Assembly (NCBI GenBank): GCA_016195985.1 | Contig: JACPYP010000029.1 | Span: forward strand, 124,001 to 188,000 | Direction of reading: 5' to 3' | DNA from: Acidobacteriota bacterium | GTDB lineage: Bacteria > Acidobacteriota > Holophagae > Holophagales > Holophagaceae | DNA: 64,000 nt | Part shown: piece after piece, positions 25,454 to 33,353 of the stretch | How the letters are laid out: each line of letters begins with the position of its first letter | Position numbering within the stretch: the first letter of the stretch is position 1 | Notes under the pieces: model-generated | Database searches by the model: none | What the model saw: the letters and a program-made list of their open reading frames with translations, nothing else | What the model was told of the DNA's origin: nothing | Made by a program: the position numbers and the translations under genes

Positions 25454-26065
25454 TCAGTGGAGTTGGAATTCGTCCGTATTCCGGATGATCAGCATGAAGG
25501 TGCTGTTTCCGCAGGTGAATTCCTGCTGGCTCAAGAGCTGCACAGCCCCAGCGATGCGTTCGCCGTTCACCAGCGTGCCGTTGGTGGATTGCTGATCGCT
25601 GATCCACACGGTGCCGTCCCGGTGGATTTCCAGCAGGGCATGGCGGCGGGAGGTTTCCGGGTCCCGCGTCACCACGTCGCCTTCCTCGCGGCCGATGATG
25701 GTGCAGGGGCCTTCCAGCACCTGTACGGTGGAGGCCTGGGGACCCGTGAGGAAGGCCAGGGTGAACTTCAATCCCGGGGGCATGCCGGGCACCTGGAGGC
25801 CAGCGGCCACCAACATGGCCTCGCGGTCCCGCTTGGCGGTGGTGCGGGCGGAGGGAAAGGGGGCTGGGCCGGGGTCCTCCTGGGGCAGGGAGGGCGCCAG
25901 GAGCAATTCTTCGGGTTCCAGGGGGGTGATGGGCGACAGGCCCGGGTTCAGCACCTCGAACACGTGGCTGCACTTGGGGCACTTGAACCGCTTGGCGCGG
26001 GTGGCGCCGAAACGGTTGTCATCGTATTGGAAGCGGGCCTGGCAGGCCGGGCACACCACAATCAT
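25454..26065 (-). CDS. Zinc-ribbon/MJ0042-like plus FHA-domain protein
   Basis: 203 residues. The N-terminus has a zinc ribbon (CPACQARF ... CPKCSHVF, about residues 5-36) of the kind often found at the start of bacterial signalling proteins, a linker, then an FHA domain (about 110-195) with the phosphothreonine-binding pattern: IIGREEGDVVTRDPETSRRH and DQQSTNGTLVNGERI. The conserved Gly-Arg, Ser-Arg-Arg-His and Ser-Thr-Asn-Gly are all there, so binding of a phosphothreonine peptide is plausible. No kinase is in the window. Sits between LolA-like and TPR genes on the same strand. Confidence 0.88.
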   Translation of the reverse strand: MIVVCPACQARFQYDDNRFGATRAKRFKCPKCSHVFEVLNPGLSPITPLEPEELLLAPSLPQEDPGPAPFPSARTTAKRDREAMLVAAGLQVPGMPPGLKFTLAFLTGPQASTVQVLEGPCTIIGREEGDVVTRDPETSRRHALLEIHRDGTVWISDQQSTNGTLVNGERIAGAVQLLSQQEFTCGNSTFMLIIRNTDEFQLH

Positions 26066-26096
26066 CGGGCCCTCGAGAAGCAGTTGCAGTGTATCC

Positions 26097-26774
26097 CTAC
26101 TTCTTGCGCGTGGCGAAGAAGCTGAATTCGCTGCGGAGGGGGATGCCTTCCGGGAGTTTGAATCCGGTGACGCTGGCGGGCAGCGGCTGGTTGATTTTCA
26201 GGGCCCCCAACTCCAGGAACCAGGAGTCGCCGGAGCGCTCGATCCATTGCACCTGCCGGGGCAGCCAGGTCTCCTTGTCCACCCATAGGTTCAGCGCCTG
26301 AAGGCGCCTCTTCAGGGACAGGGTGCGGGGCGAAAGGGCCAGGTGCCAGGCGTTGGGGATGTCCTTGGCATCGCTCAGCGCGATTTGAAAGTAGTCGGAC
26401 AGATAGCTCAGCTTCTGGCCCAACCCCAGGAATTTCCGGTCGGAGTTCTTGATGAAGCCGATCTTCATGAGCTCGCCTTCGCGGGCCTCGGGACTGTACG
26501 AAATGAGGGCCTTGGGGGTGAGGTGGAGGATCAGATCTTCCGGGGGCTGGAAGGCGAAGTGGACGAAATCCGAGCCCTGAAGATACATGGTGCCCTTGGT
26601 GACCGAGGGCGTCTTGAGCAGGGCCCGGTGCAGCGTGAGGGTGAAGGGGCATTGCAGGGTCTGGGCTTGGGCCTGGGCGTTGTCGAAACGCACCACCACC
26701 TCCCGCAGGGGAGGCGGTGCCTGGGCCGCCAAAGGCAGCGATAACAGGAGCAGGGCGAGAAGGGGCCGGATCAT
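26097..26774 (-). CDS. LolA-like outer-membrane lipoprotein-sorting protein
   Basis: 225 residues with a signal peptide (MIRPLLALLLLSLPLAAQA). The mature part (VVVRFDNAQAQAQTLQCPF; KGTMYLQGSDFVHFAFQPPE; LILHLTPKALISYSPEA) has the alternating strands of the LolA/LolB-like half-barrel used to carry lipids or lipoproteins across the periplasm. ATG 26774 overlaps the stop of the WalJ-like gene (ATGA). An extended in-frame reading to 27236 would overlap that gene and was rejected. Confidence 0.8.
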   Translation of the reverse strand: MIRPLLALLLLSLPLAAQAPPPLREVVVRFDNAQAQAQTLQCPFTLTLHRALLKTPSVTKGTMYLQGSDFVHFAFQPPEDLILHLTPKALISYSPEAREGELMKIGFIKNSDRKFLGLGQKLSYLSDYFQIALSDAKDIPNAWHLALSPRTLSLKRRLQALNLWVDKETWLPRQVQWIERSGDSWFLELGALKINQPLPASVTGFKLPEGIPLRSEFSFFATRKK

Positions 26775-27562
26775 GGGGTCTCTTTGACGAATGCGGTGGT
26801 GAGGGCCAGAGGTTCCCGCTGGTGGGCCAGATGCAGCGCCACCGCCGTGCCCCGGAGCACCTCCTCCGCGGCGAAGCGGGCGAGGTCGGGGTGGTTGTTG
26901 GACTCGCTCAAATGGGCCAACACCACCTGCCGCAGCCGGGGCGAGCACACCTTGGCCAGCAGCTCCGCCATGGAGGCGTTGCTGAGGTGGCCCACGCGGC
27001 TCAGGATGCGGGCCTTGAGGTGCGGGGGGTAGTCGCCCTCCCGGAGCATGTCCACGTCGTGGTTGGCCTCCAGCACCAGGAGGTCCAGTTCCTGGAGATG
27101 GTCCGCCACCAGGGCCGTGGGATGGCCCAGATCCGTGACCACGGCACAGGCGCAGTCCCCGGTTTCGACCCGGTAGGCCACGGGGTCGGCCGCATCGTGG
27201 GGCAGGGCGAAGGGGAGCACGCGCCAGCCGTTCCAATCCGTCGCCCGGCCCGCCTCCAGTTCGATCCAGCGATGGTTCGGGATTTCGATACCCTGGGCCT
27301 TTTCAGCGGCCTTCCGCGTCTCCCGGGTGGCGAGGATCGCCCAGTCGGTGCGGCGGAGGATGACGGCCAGGGCGCCGATGTGGTCGGAGTGCTCGTGGGT
27401 CAGGGCCAGGGCCTGGACCGCTTCGGCCCGGCGCCCCAGACCCTCCAGCCGCTGCCTGATCTGGCGGAGGGAAATGCCCGCGTCGATGAGGAGCGTGCGC
27501 TCGCCGTCATCCAAGGCATGGCAGTTCCCTTTGGAACCCGAGGCGAGGGCCGCATAGTGCAT
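26771..27562 (-). CDS. WalJ/YycJ-like MBL-fold hydrolase
   Basis: 263 residues. It opens with ALASGSKGNCHAL, typical of YycJ/WalJ-type metallo-beta-lactamase-fold proteins, and has the metal site THEHSDHIGAL (H-x-H-x-D-H), VVTDLGH, EANHD and a final LAHLSESNN. Related proteins are putative 5'-3' DNA exonucleases or phosphodiesterases. First gene of a four-gene minus-strand unit (WalJ-like, LolA-like, FHA, TPR). ATG 27562 is preceded by no Shine-Dalgarno but by a -10-like TATCCT, so it may be leaderless. Confidence 0.85.
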   Translation of the reverse strand: MHYAALASGSKGNCHALDDGERTLLIDAGISLRQIRQRLEGLGRRAEAVQALALTHEHSDHIGALAVILRRTDWAILATRETRKAAEKAQGIEIPNHRWIELEAGRATDWNGWRVLPFALPHDAADPVAYRVETGDCACAVVTDLGHPTALVADHLQELDLLVLEANHDVDMLREGDYPPHLKARILSRVGHLSNASMAELLAKVCSPRLRQVVLAHLSESNNHPDLARFAAEEVLRGTAVALHLAHQREPLALTTAFVKETP

Positions 27563-27567
27563 GGTTC

Positions 27568-27584
27568 AGGATAGCGCCTAGACT
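27568..27584. promoter_or_regulatory. Back-to-back -10 elements in a 29-bp divergent region
   Basis: On the minus strand TATCCT occupies 27573-27568, 5 nt before the ATG at 27562; on the plus strand TAGACT occupies 27579-27584, 7 nt before the ATG at 27592. Neither gene has a Shine-Dalgarno, so both transcripts would start at or beside the start codon, and both -35 regions would lie within the opposite gene's coding sequence or promoter. Confidence 0.45.
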
Positions 27585-27591
27585 GGCGGTC

Positions 27592-28092
27592 ATGAGCCTT
27601 GCCCTGCGCCCCTCCACCCTGGCGGATCTGGAAACCCATGTGGCCCACCGGGTCGCCATGTTCCGCGACATGGACATGGGCGCCGAGGAGGAGCTGAGAC
27701 GCATGGCGGAGGCTTTCCGGCACCAGCTGCGGAGCTGGCTGGTGACTGGCCAGTGCCGGGGCCTGGTGCTCGAGGAGGCCGGGCGGGCGGTGGCCAGCGT
27801 CCTCCTGCTGTTGAAGGATTCCGTGCCGACACCCGTGACGCCGCTATCCGTGCGGGGGTACTTGTTCAACGTCTATACGGAGCCCTCCCACCGCCGTCAG
27901 GGTCTGGCCGCCCGGCTCACGGAGGCGGCGCTGGATGTGGCCCGGGAGCTGGGCATCGAGATCGTGGAATTGCACGCCAGCCTTGAGGCGGAAGGTCTGT
28001 ACCAGCGCTTCGGTTTTGTGCCCACCAGCGAAATGAGGCTGGTGATGGGCCCCGGCATCAAGACCCCGAAACAGTGGAAACATCGCCGTTGA
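27592..28092 (+). CDS. GNAT-family N-acetyltransferase
   Basis: 166 residues. The acetyl-CoA-binding motif A is visible as LFNVYTEPSHRRQGLAARLT (R-x-x-G-x-A near residues 102-108), followed by LGIEIVELHASLEAEGLYQRFGF with the usual C-terminal YxRFGF. Substrate unknown. Divergent from the WalJ-like gene by 29 bp and convergent with the CPBP gene, whose 3' end it overlaps by 35 bp. Confidence 0.85.
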   Translation: MSLALRPSTLADLETHVAHRVAMFRDMDMGAEEELRRMAEAFRHQLRSWLVTGQCRGLVLEEAGRAVASVLLLLKDSVPTPVTPLSVRGYLFNVYTEPSHRRQGLAARLTEAALDVARELGIEIVELHASLEAEGLYQRFGFVPTSEMRLVMGPGIKTPKQWKHRR

Positions 28093-28954
28093 GGGTCTCT
28101 CTGGCGGCGGAACCCTTCCAGAGCCACAGGGCCAGGATGGCCAGGCCGCAAACCACGGTGCAGATGGCGCTGGCCTCCAGGCCGAAGGCCCCGCCCGTGA
28201 GCCATTCCGGCTTGCCGTGGAAGACCGGCGTCCAGGCGCCCTTGATGTCCGTGGTGCCGCTGACGCCGAAGCCCAGCAGACTGCCCTGGGCCCAGTTCCA
28301 GCCCAGGTGCACGCCGATGGGCAGGGCCAGGCTGCGGGTGCGCAGGTAGCAGAAGCCCAGCAGGATGGCCGCCAGGCCGATGTTCAGCGTGGCCCAGACC
28401 TTGGTAGCGCCGTGCATGCCCGGATTACCCCAGTGCATGAGCGCGAACAGGGCCGCGAAGACCAGCTGGCCCACCCAAGGGCCGGCTCCTTCCACCAGGC
28501 GCTGGAAGGGGAAGCCCCGCGACATGATCTCCTCGTTGAAGCCCACGCCCAGGAACATGAGGGCGGCCAGGAGCATCTGACGGGGCCCCACGGCCGCGGC
28601 GCGTTCCCAGTGGAATCCGTCCAGCCCTTTCACTAGCAGGGCCGTGAGCAGAATCAGGAGGATGCCGATGGCGCCGCCCGCGGCCAGTTCCCCGAGCCAG
28701 CGGGAACCCGGGTGGAAGCCCAGATCCCGGAAGGAACGCTTCTCCAGCTTGACGCAGAGAAAGCTCGCCAGCGCTCCAACGGCGGCGCTGATCCAGACGC
28801 CCAGGCCAGCCACCCGTGGAACGTGGAGGAGACCCGCAATCAGGCTGGCGAGGATGCCGATGGCCATGGTGAGCGCGATGAACCCGGCCACCTTCCAGCC
28901 GCTGCGGACGTGGCCCTGCTCATTGATGAAACAGGCGGCGAGCCAATGGGGCAT
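28058..28954 (-). CDS. CPBP (CAAX) family intramembrane metalloprotease
   Basis: 298 residues, about eight membrane helices. The three family motifs are present: FNEEIMSRGFPFQ (EExxxR), FALMHWGNPG (FxxxH) and HLGWNWAQG (HxxxN). Bacterial CPBP proteins cleave or bind membrane peptides in bacteriocin immunity, anti-sigma processing and other roles; none is indicated here. The C-terminus carries an extra helix (ICTVVCGLAILALWLWKG). It follows the TPR-paralogue cluster on the same strand. Confidence 0.88.
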   Translation of the reverse strand: MPHWLAACFINEQGHVRSGWKVAGFIALTMAIGILASLIAGLLHVPRVAGLGVWISAAVGALASFLCVKLEKRSFRDLGFHPGSRWLGELAAGGAIGILLILLTALLVKGLDGFHWERAAAVGPRQMLLAALMFLGVGFNEEIMSRGFPFQRLVEGAGPWVGQLVFAALFALMHWGNPGMHGATKVWATLNIGLAAILLGFCYLRTRSLALPIGVHLGWNWAQGSLLGFGVSGTTDIKGAWTPVFHGKPEWLTGGAFGLEASAICTVVCGLAILALWLWKGSAARETLNGDVSTVSGS

Positions 28955-29004
28955 GGATGCTCCTGGAAACCCGGGCTACGGGGAGGCGTTCCTGGGGTTG
29001 AGCG

Positions 29005-29625
29005 CTACATCAGGCTCTGGGTTTCGGCGAAGGCGCGGGCCATGCCGAGGAAGAGCTTTTCCTCGTTGGGCTTGAGGGCGGCGGCGCGGGCGAACCAGGC
29101 TGCGGCCTTCTTGCGCTGGCCGGCCACCAGCAGGGCCCGGCCGAAGGCCAGGAAACGCTCCCAGCCGTCCTTGTCCAGCGAGGCCACCAGGCCCATGTAC
29201 CGCTCGGATTCGTTGGCCAGGCCCACCTCCGCCAGGTCCACTGCGGTCTGGGCGAGGGCCTCCTTGTTCTTGGGATCCCGGACCGCGATCTTCTCGTAGC
29301 CTTCCAGGGCCTCGCTCTTGTAGCCGTGCCTCAGCCAGGCCTGGGCGATGAGGCGCAGCACCTGCCCGTCCTTGGCCTCGCGGCTTTCCGCCTCCTTGAA
29401 GGCCTCGGTGGCCCGGGGCAGGTCCATGGCGGCCAGGTAGGCCCGCCCGCATTCGGCCAGGTACATGGCGTCCTTCGGTTTGATGGCGCGGGCCCGGTCG
29501 GCGCAGCCTTCGAGGATGGCCCGGCGGTCGCCGGCGAAGAAGGCCTCGTCGAAGACCACGGCCGGCTTCGGCGCCTGGGCGCAGAGGCTGAGGGTGGCGC
29601 AGGCGAAGGGAAGAAGGGCGCGCAT
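29005..29625 (-). CDS. Secreted TPR protein, paralogue 3 of 3
   Basis: 206 residues, signal peptide MRALLPFACATLSLCAQA. The mature part has about four TPR-like units (YLAECGRAYLAAMDLPRATE; VLRLIAQAWLRHGYKSEALE; GRALLVAGQRKKAAAWFARA). It shares with the two upstream genes the early FFAGD...CADRAR motif and the same order of repeats, so all three descend from one ancestor. A start further up (29730) would put non-signal sequence first. Only 8 nt separate it from paralogue 2. Confidence 0.82.
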   Translation of the reverse strand: MRALLPFACATLSLCAQAPKPAVVFDEAFFAGDRRAILEGCADRARAIKPKDAMYLAECGRAYLAAMDLPRATEAFKEAESREAKDGQVLRLIAQAWLRHGYKSEALEGYEKIAVRDPKNKEALAQTAVDLAEVGLANESERYMGLVASLDKDGWERFLAFGRALLVAGQRKKAAAWFARAAALKPNEEKLFLGMARAFAETQSLM

Positions 29626-29633
29626 GGCGGCTC

Positions 29634-30251
29634 CTAGCTGGGTTCGGCGCCGTGGTCGGCGTAGGCAAGCGCGAGGGCGTTCCACATGCGCTCTTCTTGG
29701 GGCTTGGCTTGGCTGGCCCGGGCGAACCACTTGGCGGCGCTGTCGCGGTGGCCCCTGCGCAGGCAGCTCCGGCCGTAGGCCACGCAGTTCTGCCAGTCGG
29801 AAGGATCCAGGATCCAGGCCCGCTCCATGAGGGCGTCCGCTTCCTTGGGCAGGCCGGCGTCCTGAAGGTTGACGGCGGCCCGGGTGAAGGCGTTCTTGTC
29901 CTTGGGATCGGCCACTTGCATGTCGGCGATGGCCTTTAGACCTTCTGCGCGGAAGTTGGATCGAAGGTAGGCCACGGCGATGAGGCGATGCACATCAGCG
30001 TCCTTGGGCTTCTCGATGCGGGCCAACTGGAAGCAGTCCTCGGCCTTGGCCTTCTCGCCCGCGGCCAGGAAGGCCCGGCCGTATTCCGCGAGCATCTTCG
30101 CGTCCTTGGGCCGCAGCAGCCGCGCCCGATCCGCGCAGGCGCCTGCCAGCTTGCGCGCGTCCCCACGGAAACTGGCCTCATCCAGGGCTTGGCAGAAGAG
30201 GGCCTGGGAACACAGGGGCAGGGCCAGCAGGCAGCGTGCGAGGCGGCGCAT
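29634..30251 (-). CDS. Secreted TPR protein, paralogue 2 of 3
   Basis: 205 residues, signal peptide MRRLARCLLALPLCSQALFCQA, then FRGDARKLAGACADRARLLR, the shared motif, and TPR units (LAEYGRAFLAAGEKAKAEDC; HRLIAVAYLRSNFRAEGLKA; YGRSCLRRGHRDSAAKWFAR). ATG 30251 begins the signal peptide; an in-frame ATG at 30287 is less likely. Probably periplasmic or surface scaffold; no partner identified. Confidence 0.82.
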   Translation of the reverse strand: MRRLARCLLALPLCSQALFCQALDEASFRGDARKLAGACADRARLLRPKDAKMLAEYGRAFLAAGEKAKAEDCFQLARIEKPKDADVHRLIAVAYLRSNFRAEGLKAIADMQVADPKDKNAFTRAAVNLQDAGLPKEADALMERAWILDPSDWQNCVAYGRSCLRRGHRDSAAKWFARASQAKPQEERMWNALALAYADHGAEPS

Positions 30252-30309
30252 GGGAACTCCGTGGGATGTGGCGCCATGATAGGACACATCCGGCAGGGCG
30301 GGTTTCCCC

Positions 30310-31023
30310 CTAGGGGTGGGCGCCCCAGGCGGGATTCTGCATTTCCGCGTACAGAAGCATGATTTCGCTCCAGGCGCGGGCCTCCTTGGGGCGGGCCTTC
30401 ACGGTGCGCTCCAGGTAGAGGCAGGCGAGATCCTGCTGTCCCTGGCGCAGGGCCGCCCGGGCGAAATCGAGGTGGTCGTGCCAATCCTTGGGATCCAAAG
30501 CGTGGGCCCGGTCCATCCATTTGGCCGCCAGGTCCCAATGGCGGTTCCGCAGGGCCGCGTGGGCGAAATCCAGCCCGTTGTGATAGTCCGTGGCATCCAG
30601 GGCCCAGGCGCGGTCCATGAGCGCGACCGCCTCCTCGGTGAAGCCCGCGTCCAGCAGGTTGATGGCCGCGTGCTTGAACACGTTCCGGGCCTTGGGATCG
30701 GCGGCCTGCATGGCCTTCAGGGCGGCGAAGCCTTCCTCGCGCAGGCCAGCGGAAAGCCAGGCCACGGCGATAAGCCGGTGGGTTTCCCCGTCTTTTGGAT
30801 CGGACAGGACCGCGGCTTTGAAGCTGGCCTCGGCCTTCTCCCGCTGCCCGGCCAGGAGGTAGCCCCGGCCCAGCTCCGCGAGGCTGCGGGAATCGTTCAG
30901 GTTCATGGCCCGCGCGCGATCCGCGCACTGGGCCATGATCAGCTTGGGATCGCCCTTGAAGAAGGCAGCGGTGCCGTCCTGGCCGAGCAGGGGGAGGCTG
31001 AGGCAAAGAAGAAGCGATCGCAT
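30310..31023 (-). CDS. Secreted TPR protein, paralogue 1 of 3
   Basis: 237 residues, short signal peptide MRSLLLCLSLPLLGQD, then FFKGDPKLIMAQCADRARAM and TPR units (LAELGRGYLLAGQREKAEAS; HRLIAVAWLSAGLREEGFAA). It contains one more unit than its paralogues: two successive near-identical blocks, HNGLDFAHAALRNRHWDLAA and HDHLDFARAALRQGQQDLAC, indicate an internal repeat duplication. Starts 16 nt after the carboxylase gene, so it may share its transcript. Confidence 0.82.
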   Translation of the reverse strand: MRSLLLCLSLPLLGQDGTAAFFKGDPKLIMAQCADRARAMNLNDSRSLAELGRGYLLAGQREKAEASFKAAVLSDPKDGETHRLIAVAWLSAGLREEGFAALKAMQAADPKARNVFKHAAINLLDAGFTEEAVALMDRAWALDATDYHNGLDFAHAALRNRHWDLAAKWMDRAHALDPKDWHDHLDFARAALRQGQQDLACLYLERTVKARPKEARAWSEIMLLYAEMQNPAWGAHP

Positions 31024-31039
31024 GGAGGCTCCGCGGAAT

Positions 31040-32578
31040 TCATAGAGGGATGTTTCCGTGCTTCTTGGGCGGCATGGTGTCGCGCTTGGTCTCGAGGAGG
31101 GCCAGGGCCTTGATGAGCTTCAGGCGGGTCTCCCGGGGCAGGATCACTTCGTCCACGAAGCCGTGTTCGGCGGCGATGTAGGGGTTGGCGAACTTCTCGT
31201 TGTATTCCGCGATGAGCTCGGCCTTCTTGGCGGCGGGATCCGGCGCGATGGCGATGGACTTTCCGTGCAGCACGTTCATGGCGCCCTCCGCCCCCATGAC
31301 GGCGATCTCCGCCGTGGGGTAGGCGAAGTTGAAGTCCGTGCGGATGTGCTTGCTGGCCATCACGCAGTAGGCGCCGCCGTAGGCCTTGCGGGTGATGACG
31401 GTGATCTTGGGCACCGTGGCCTCGCAGAAAGCGAAGAGCAGCTTGGCGCCGTGGCGGATGATGCCGCCGTGCTCCTGGGTGACGCCCGGCAAGAAGCCCG
31501 GGACGTCCTCGAAGGTGATCAGGGGGATGTTGAAGGCGTCACAGAAGCGCACGAAACGGGCCCCCTTCTCGCTGGACGCGATGTCCAGCACCCCGGCGTA
31601 GTAGGCGGGCTGGTTGGCCACGATGCCCACGCTGCGGCCGTCGATGCGGGCGAATCCCACCACGAGGTTGGGGGCGAAGGCCTCATGCACCTCGAAGAAA
31701 TGGGCATCGTCCATGACGCCCCGGATGATGTCGCGGATGTCGTAGGGCTTGCTCGAATCGTCGGGAATGATGGTGTCGAGGTCCGGGTTCTCCAGGGGCA
31801 TGTCCCGCTTGGGCGCGCGGCGCGGCGCCTCGCCCAGGTTGTTGCTGGGCAGGTACGAGAGCAGCTCCCGGGCGTGGGCCAGGGCCGCCAGATCGCTGGG
31901 GCAGACGAAGTGGGCCACGCCGCTCTTGGCGCTGTGGGTGGAGGCGCCGCCCAGTTCTTCCTTGGTGACTTCCTCGTGGGTGACGGCCTTGATGACGTCG
32001 GGGCCCGTCACGAACATGTAGCTCGTGCCCTTCACCATGGTGATGAAGTCCGTGATGGCGGGGCTGTAGACGGCGCCGCCCGCGCAGGGCCCCATGATGA
32101 GGCTGAGCTGGGGAATGACGCCCGAGGCCAGGGTGTTGCGCAGGAAGATGTCCGCGTAGCCGCCGAGGGACACCACGCCTTCCTGGATGCGGGCGCCGCC
32201 GCTGTCGTTGAGGCCCACCACGGGGCAGCCCACCTTCATGGCCAGGTCCATCACCTTGCAGATCTTCTTGGCGTAGGCCTCGGACAGCGAGCCGCCGAAC
32301 ACTGTGAAATCCTGGGCGAAGACCGCGACGGGCCGGCCGTCCACGCGGCCGAAGCCCGTGATGACGCCGTCGCCGGGGATCTTCTCCACGCCCCAGTTGC
32401 GGTGGACCATGAGGGCGTCCATCTCCTCGAAGGAGCCCTCGTCCATGAAGGCCGCCACCCGTTCCCGGGCCGTGAGCTTGCCGCCCTCGTGCTGCTTCTG
32501 GATCCGAACTTCCCCGCCTCCGGCCAGGGCCTGGGCGTGTTTGGCCTTCAGCAGCTGGATTTTCTTGTCGAGGGACAT
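31040..32578 (-). CDS. Acyl-CoA carboxylase / methylmalonyl-CoA decarboxylase beta (carboxyltransferase) subunit
   Basis: 512 residues, the size of PccB/MmdA. Two crotonase-fold carboxyltransferase halves are visible: N-terminal [14 protein letters not shown] segment ([16 protein letters not shown]) with the oxyanion loop [13 protein letters not shown], and C-terminal [20 protein letters not shown] with [19 protein letters not shown]. It transfers carboxyl between biotin and propionyl/methylmalonyl-CoA. No biotin carboxylase or biotin carrier gene is adjacent, so carboxylation and decarboxylation cannot be told apart. The gene symbol is left open (pccB or mmdA). Preceded by a palindrome overlapping its -10. 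Confidence 0.92.
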   Translation of the reverse strand: MSLDKKIQLLKAKHAQALAGGGEVRIQKQHEGGKLTARERVAAFMDEGSFEEMDALMVHRNWGVEKIPGDGVITGFGRVDGRPVAVFAQDFTVFGGSLSEAYAKKICKVMDLAMKVGCPVVGLNDSGGARIQEGVVSLGGYADIFLRNTLASGVIPQLSLIMGPCAGGAVYSPAITDFITMVKGTSYMFVTGPDVIKAVTHEEVTKEELGGASTHSAKSGVAHFVCPSDLAALAHARELLSYLPSNNLGEAPRRAPKRDMPLENPDLDTIIPDDSSKPYDIRDIIRGVMDDAHFFEVHEAFAPNLVVGFARIDGRSVGIVANQPAYYAGVLDIASSEKGARFVRFCDAFNIPLITFEDVPGFLPGVTQEHGGIIRHGAKLLFAFCEATVPKITVITRKAYGGAYCVMASKHIRTDFNFAYPTAEIAVMGAEGAMNVLHGKSIAIAPDPAAKKAELIAEYNEKFANPYIAAEHGFVDEVILPRETRLKLIKALALLETKRDTMPPKKHGNIPL

Positions 32579-32600
32579 GGGTACTCCGGTCGCAGAGACA

Positions 32601-32633
32601 GTCGGCGGATCTAGGGGATCTGCCGACAGTCTA
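32601..32633 (-). promoter_or_regulatory. -10 element TAGACT with adjoining palindrome, carboxylase promoter
   Basis: TAGACT reads 32633-32628 on the minus strand. Directly after it lies an inverted repeat: GTCGGCGGATC (32601-32611) and GATCTGCCGAC (32617-32627), 11-bp arms with a single mismatch and a 5-bp spacer; weaker pairing (AGAC/GTCT) continues into the -10. Either an operator at the start site or a 5'-UTR hairpin. Confidence 0.5.
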
Positions 32634-32650
32634 GCGCAGCGCCTACGCTC

Positions 32651-33310
32651 TTACTTGATGGCCCGGCCGGCGACGAAGCCGGCGAACTTGTCGGCCCATT
32701 TCACGAGCTTGTCCTGGATGCTGGTCATGGCGGTTCCGCTGATGGAGCGGTGGTGGATGGCCAAGAGGAGCTCGCCCGTCTTGGCATCCTGGATCTTCAG
32801 GTCCCAGGTGGCGGTCTCGCTGCCGGCGCCGAGGCCGATGAGCCATTTGGCGGCCTTGCTGCCGGCATTGGCGTCCACGAACCGTCCCGTCAGGACCAGA
32901 TCTCCCTCCGTGCGGCTCACCTTCACCCGGCCGTTGAAAGCGCCTGCCAGGGCGCCCCTGAGCATGCCGGGAAAACTGTCCGTCAGCTCCGTGGCCTTGG
33001 CGTTGTCCTTGCCGTCCCGGCCTTTGCGCAGCATGGCGGGATCCTCCCAGGGCTTCATGAACACCGTGCGCCCGCTGAGATCCAGCCCGGGTTTGATCCA
33101 GGAATAGTCGACATCGTCGCCCTTGGTGAAGGCGACGCCTTCGCCGAACCAGGATGGGTCCAGCAGGCCATCATCCAGCAGGGCGACAGGAGCCTTGGCC
33201 GCCGCGGCAGGAGCGGCGGAAACGGCTGGGGCTGGGCCCACTTCTTTGGCGGGCTCCTGAGCGGCAAGGCAGAGGGCAGAACCCAGGATGAGGGTCGGGA
33301 CAAGCGGCAT
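32651..33310 (-). CDS. Secreted protein of unknown function (DUF4410-like C-terminus)
   Basis: 219 residues; signal peptide MPLVPTLILGSALCLAAQ, an Ala/Pro-rich linker (about 20-45), then a compact domain. The C-terminal pattern GRFVDANAGSKAAKWLIGLG, TWDLKIQDAKTGELLLAIHH, then SISGTAMTSIQDKLVKWADK is like the DUF4410-type periplasmic domain (glycine-rich turn, then conserved D-x-x-T-G). The match is by eye only. Lies 72 nt upstream of the carboxylase gene, which has its own promoter. Confidence 0.65.
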   Translation of the reverse strand: MPLVPTLILGSALCLAAQEPAKEVGPAPAVSAAPAAAAKAPVALLDDGLLDPSWFGEGVAFTKGDDVDYSWIKPGLDLSGRTVFMKPWEDPAMLRKGRDGKDNAKATELTDSFPGMLRGALAGAFNGRVKVSRTEGDLVLTGRFVDANAGSKAAKWLIGLGAGSETATWDLKIQDAKTGELLLAIHHRSISGTAMTSIQDKLVKWADKFAGFVAGRAIK

Positions 33311-33353
33311 GAGGGCTCCGTGGGGGAGCCCTCAGCTTAGCTGCGAATGGGTC

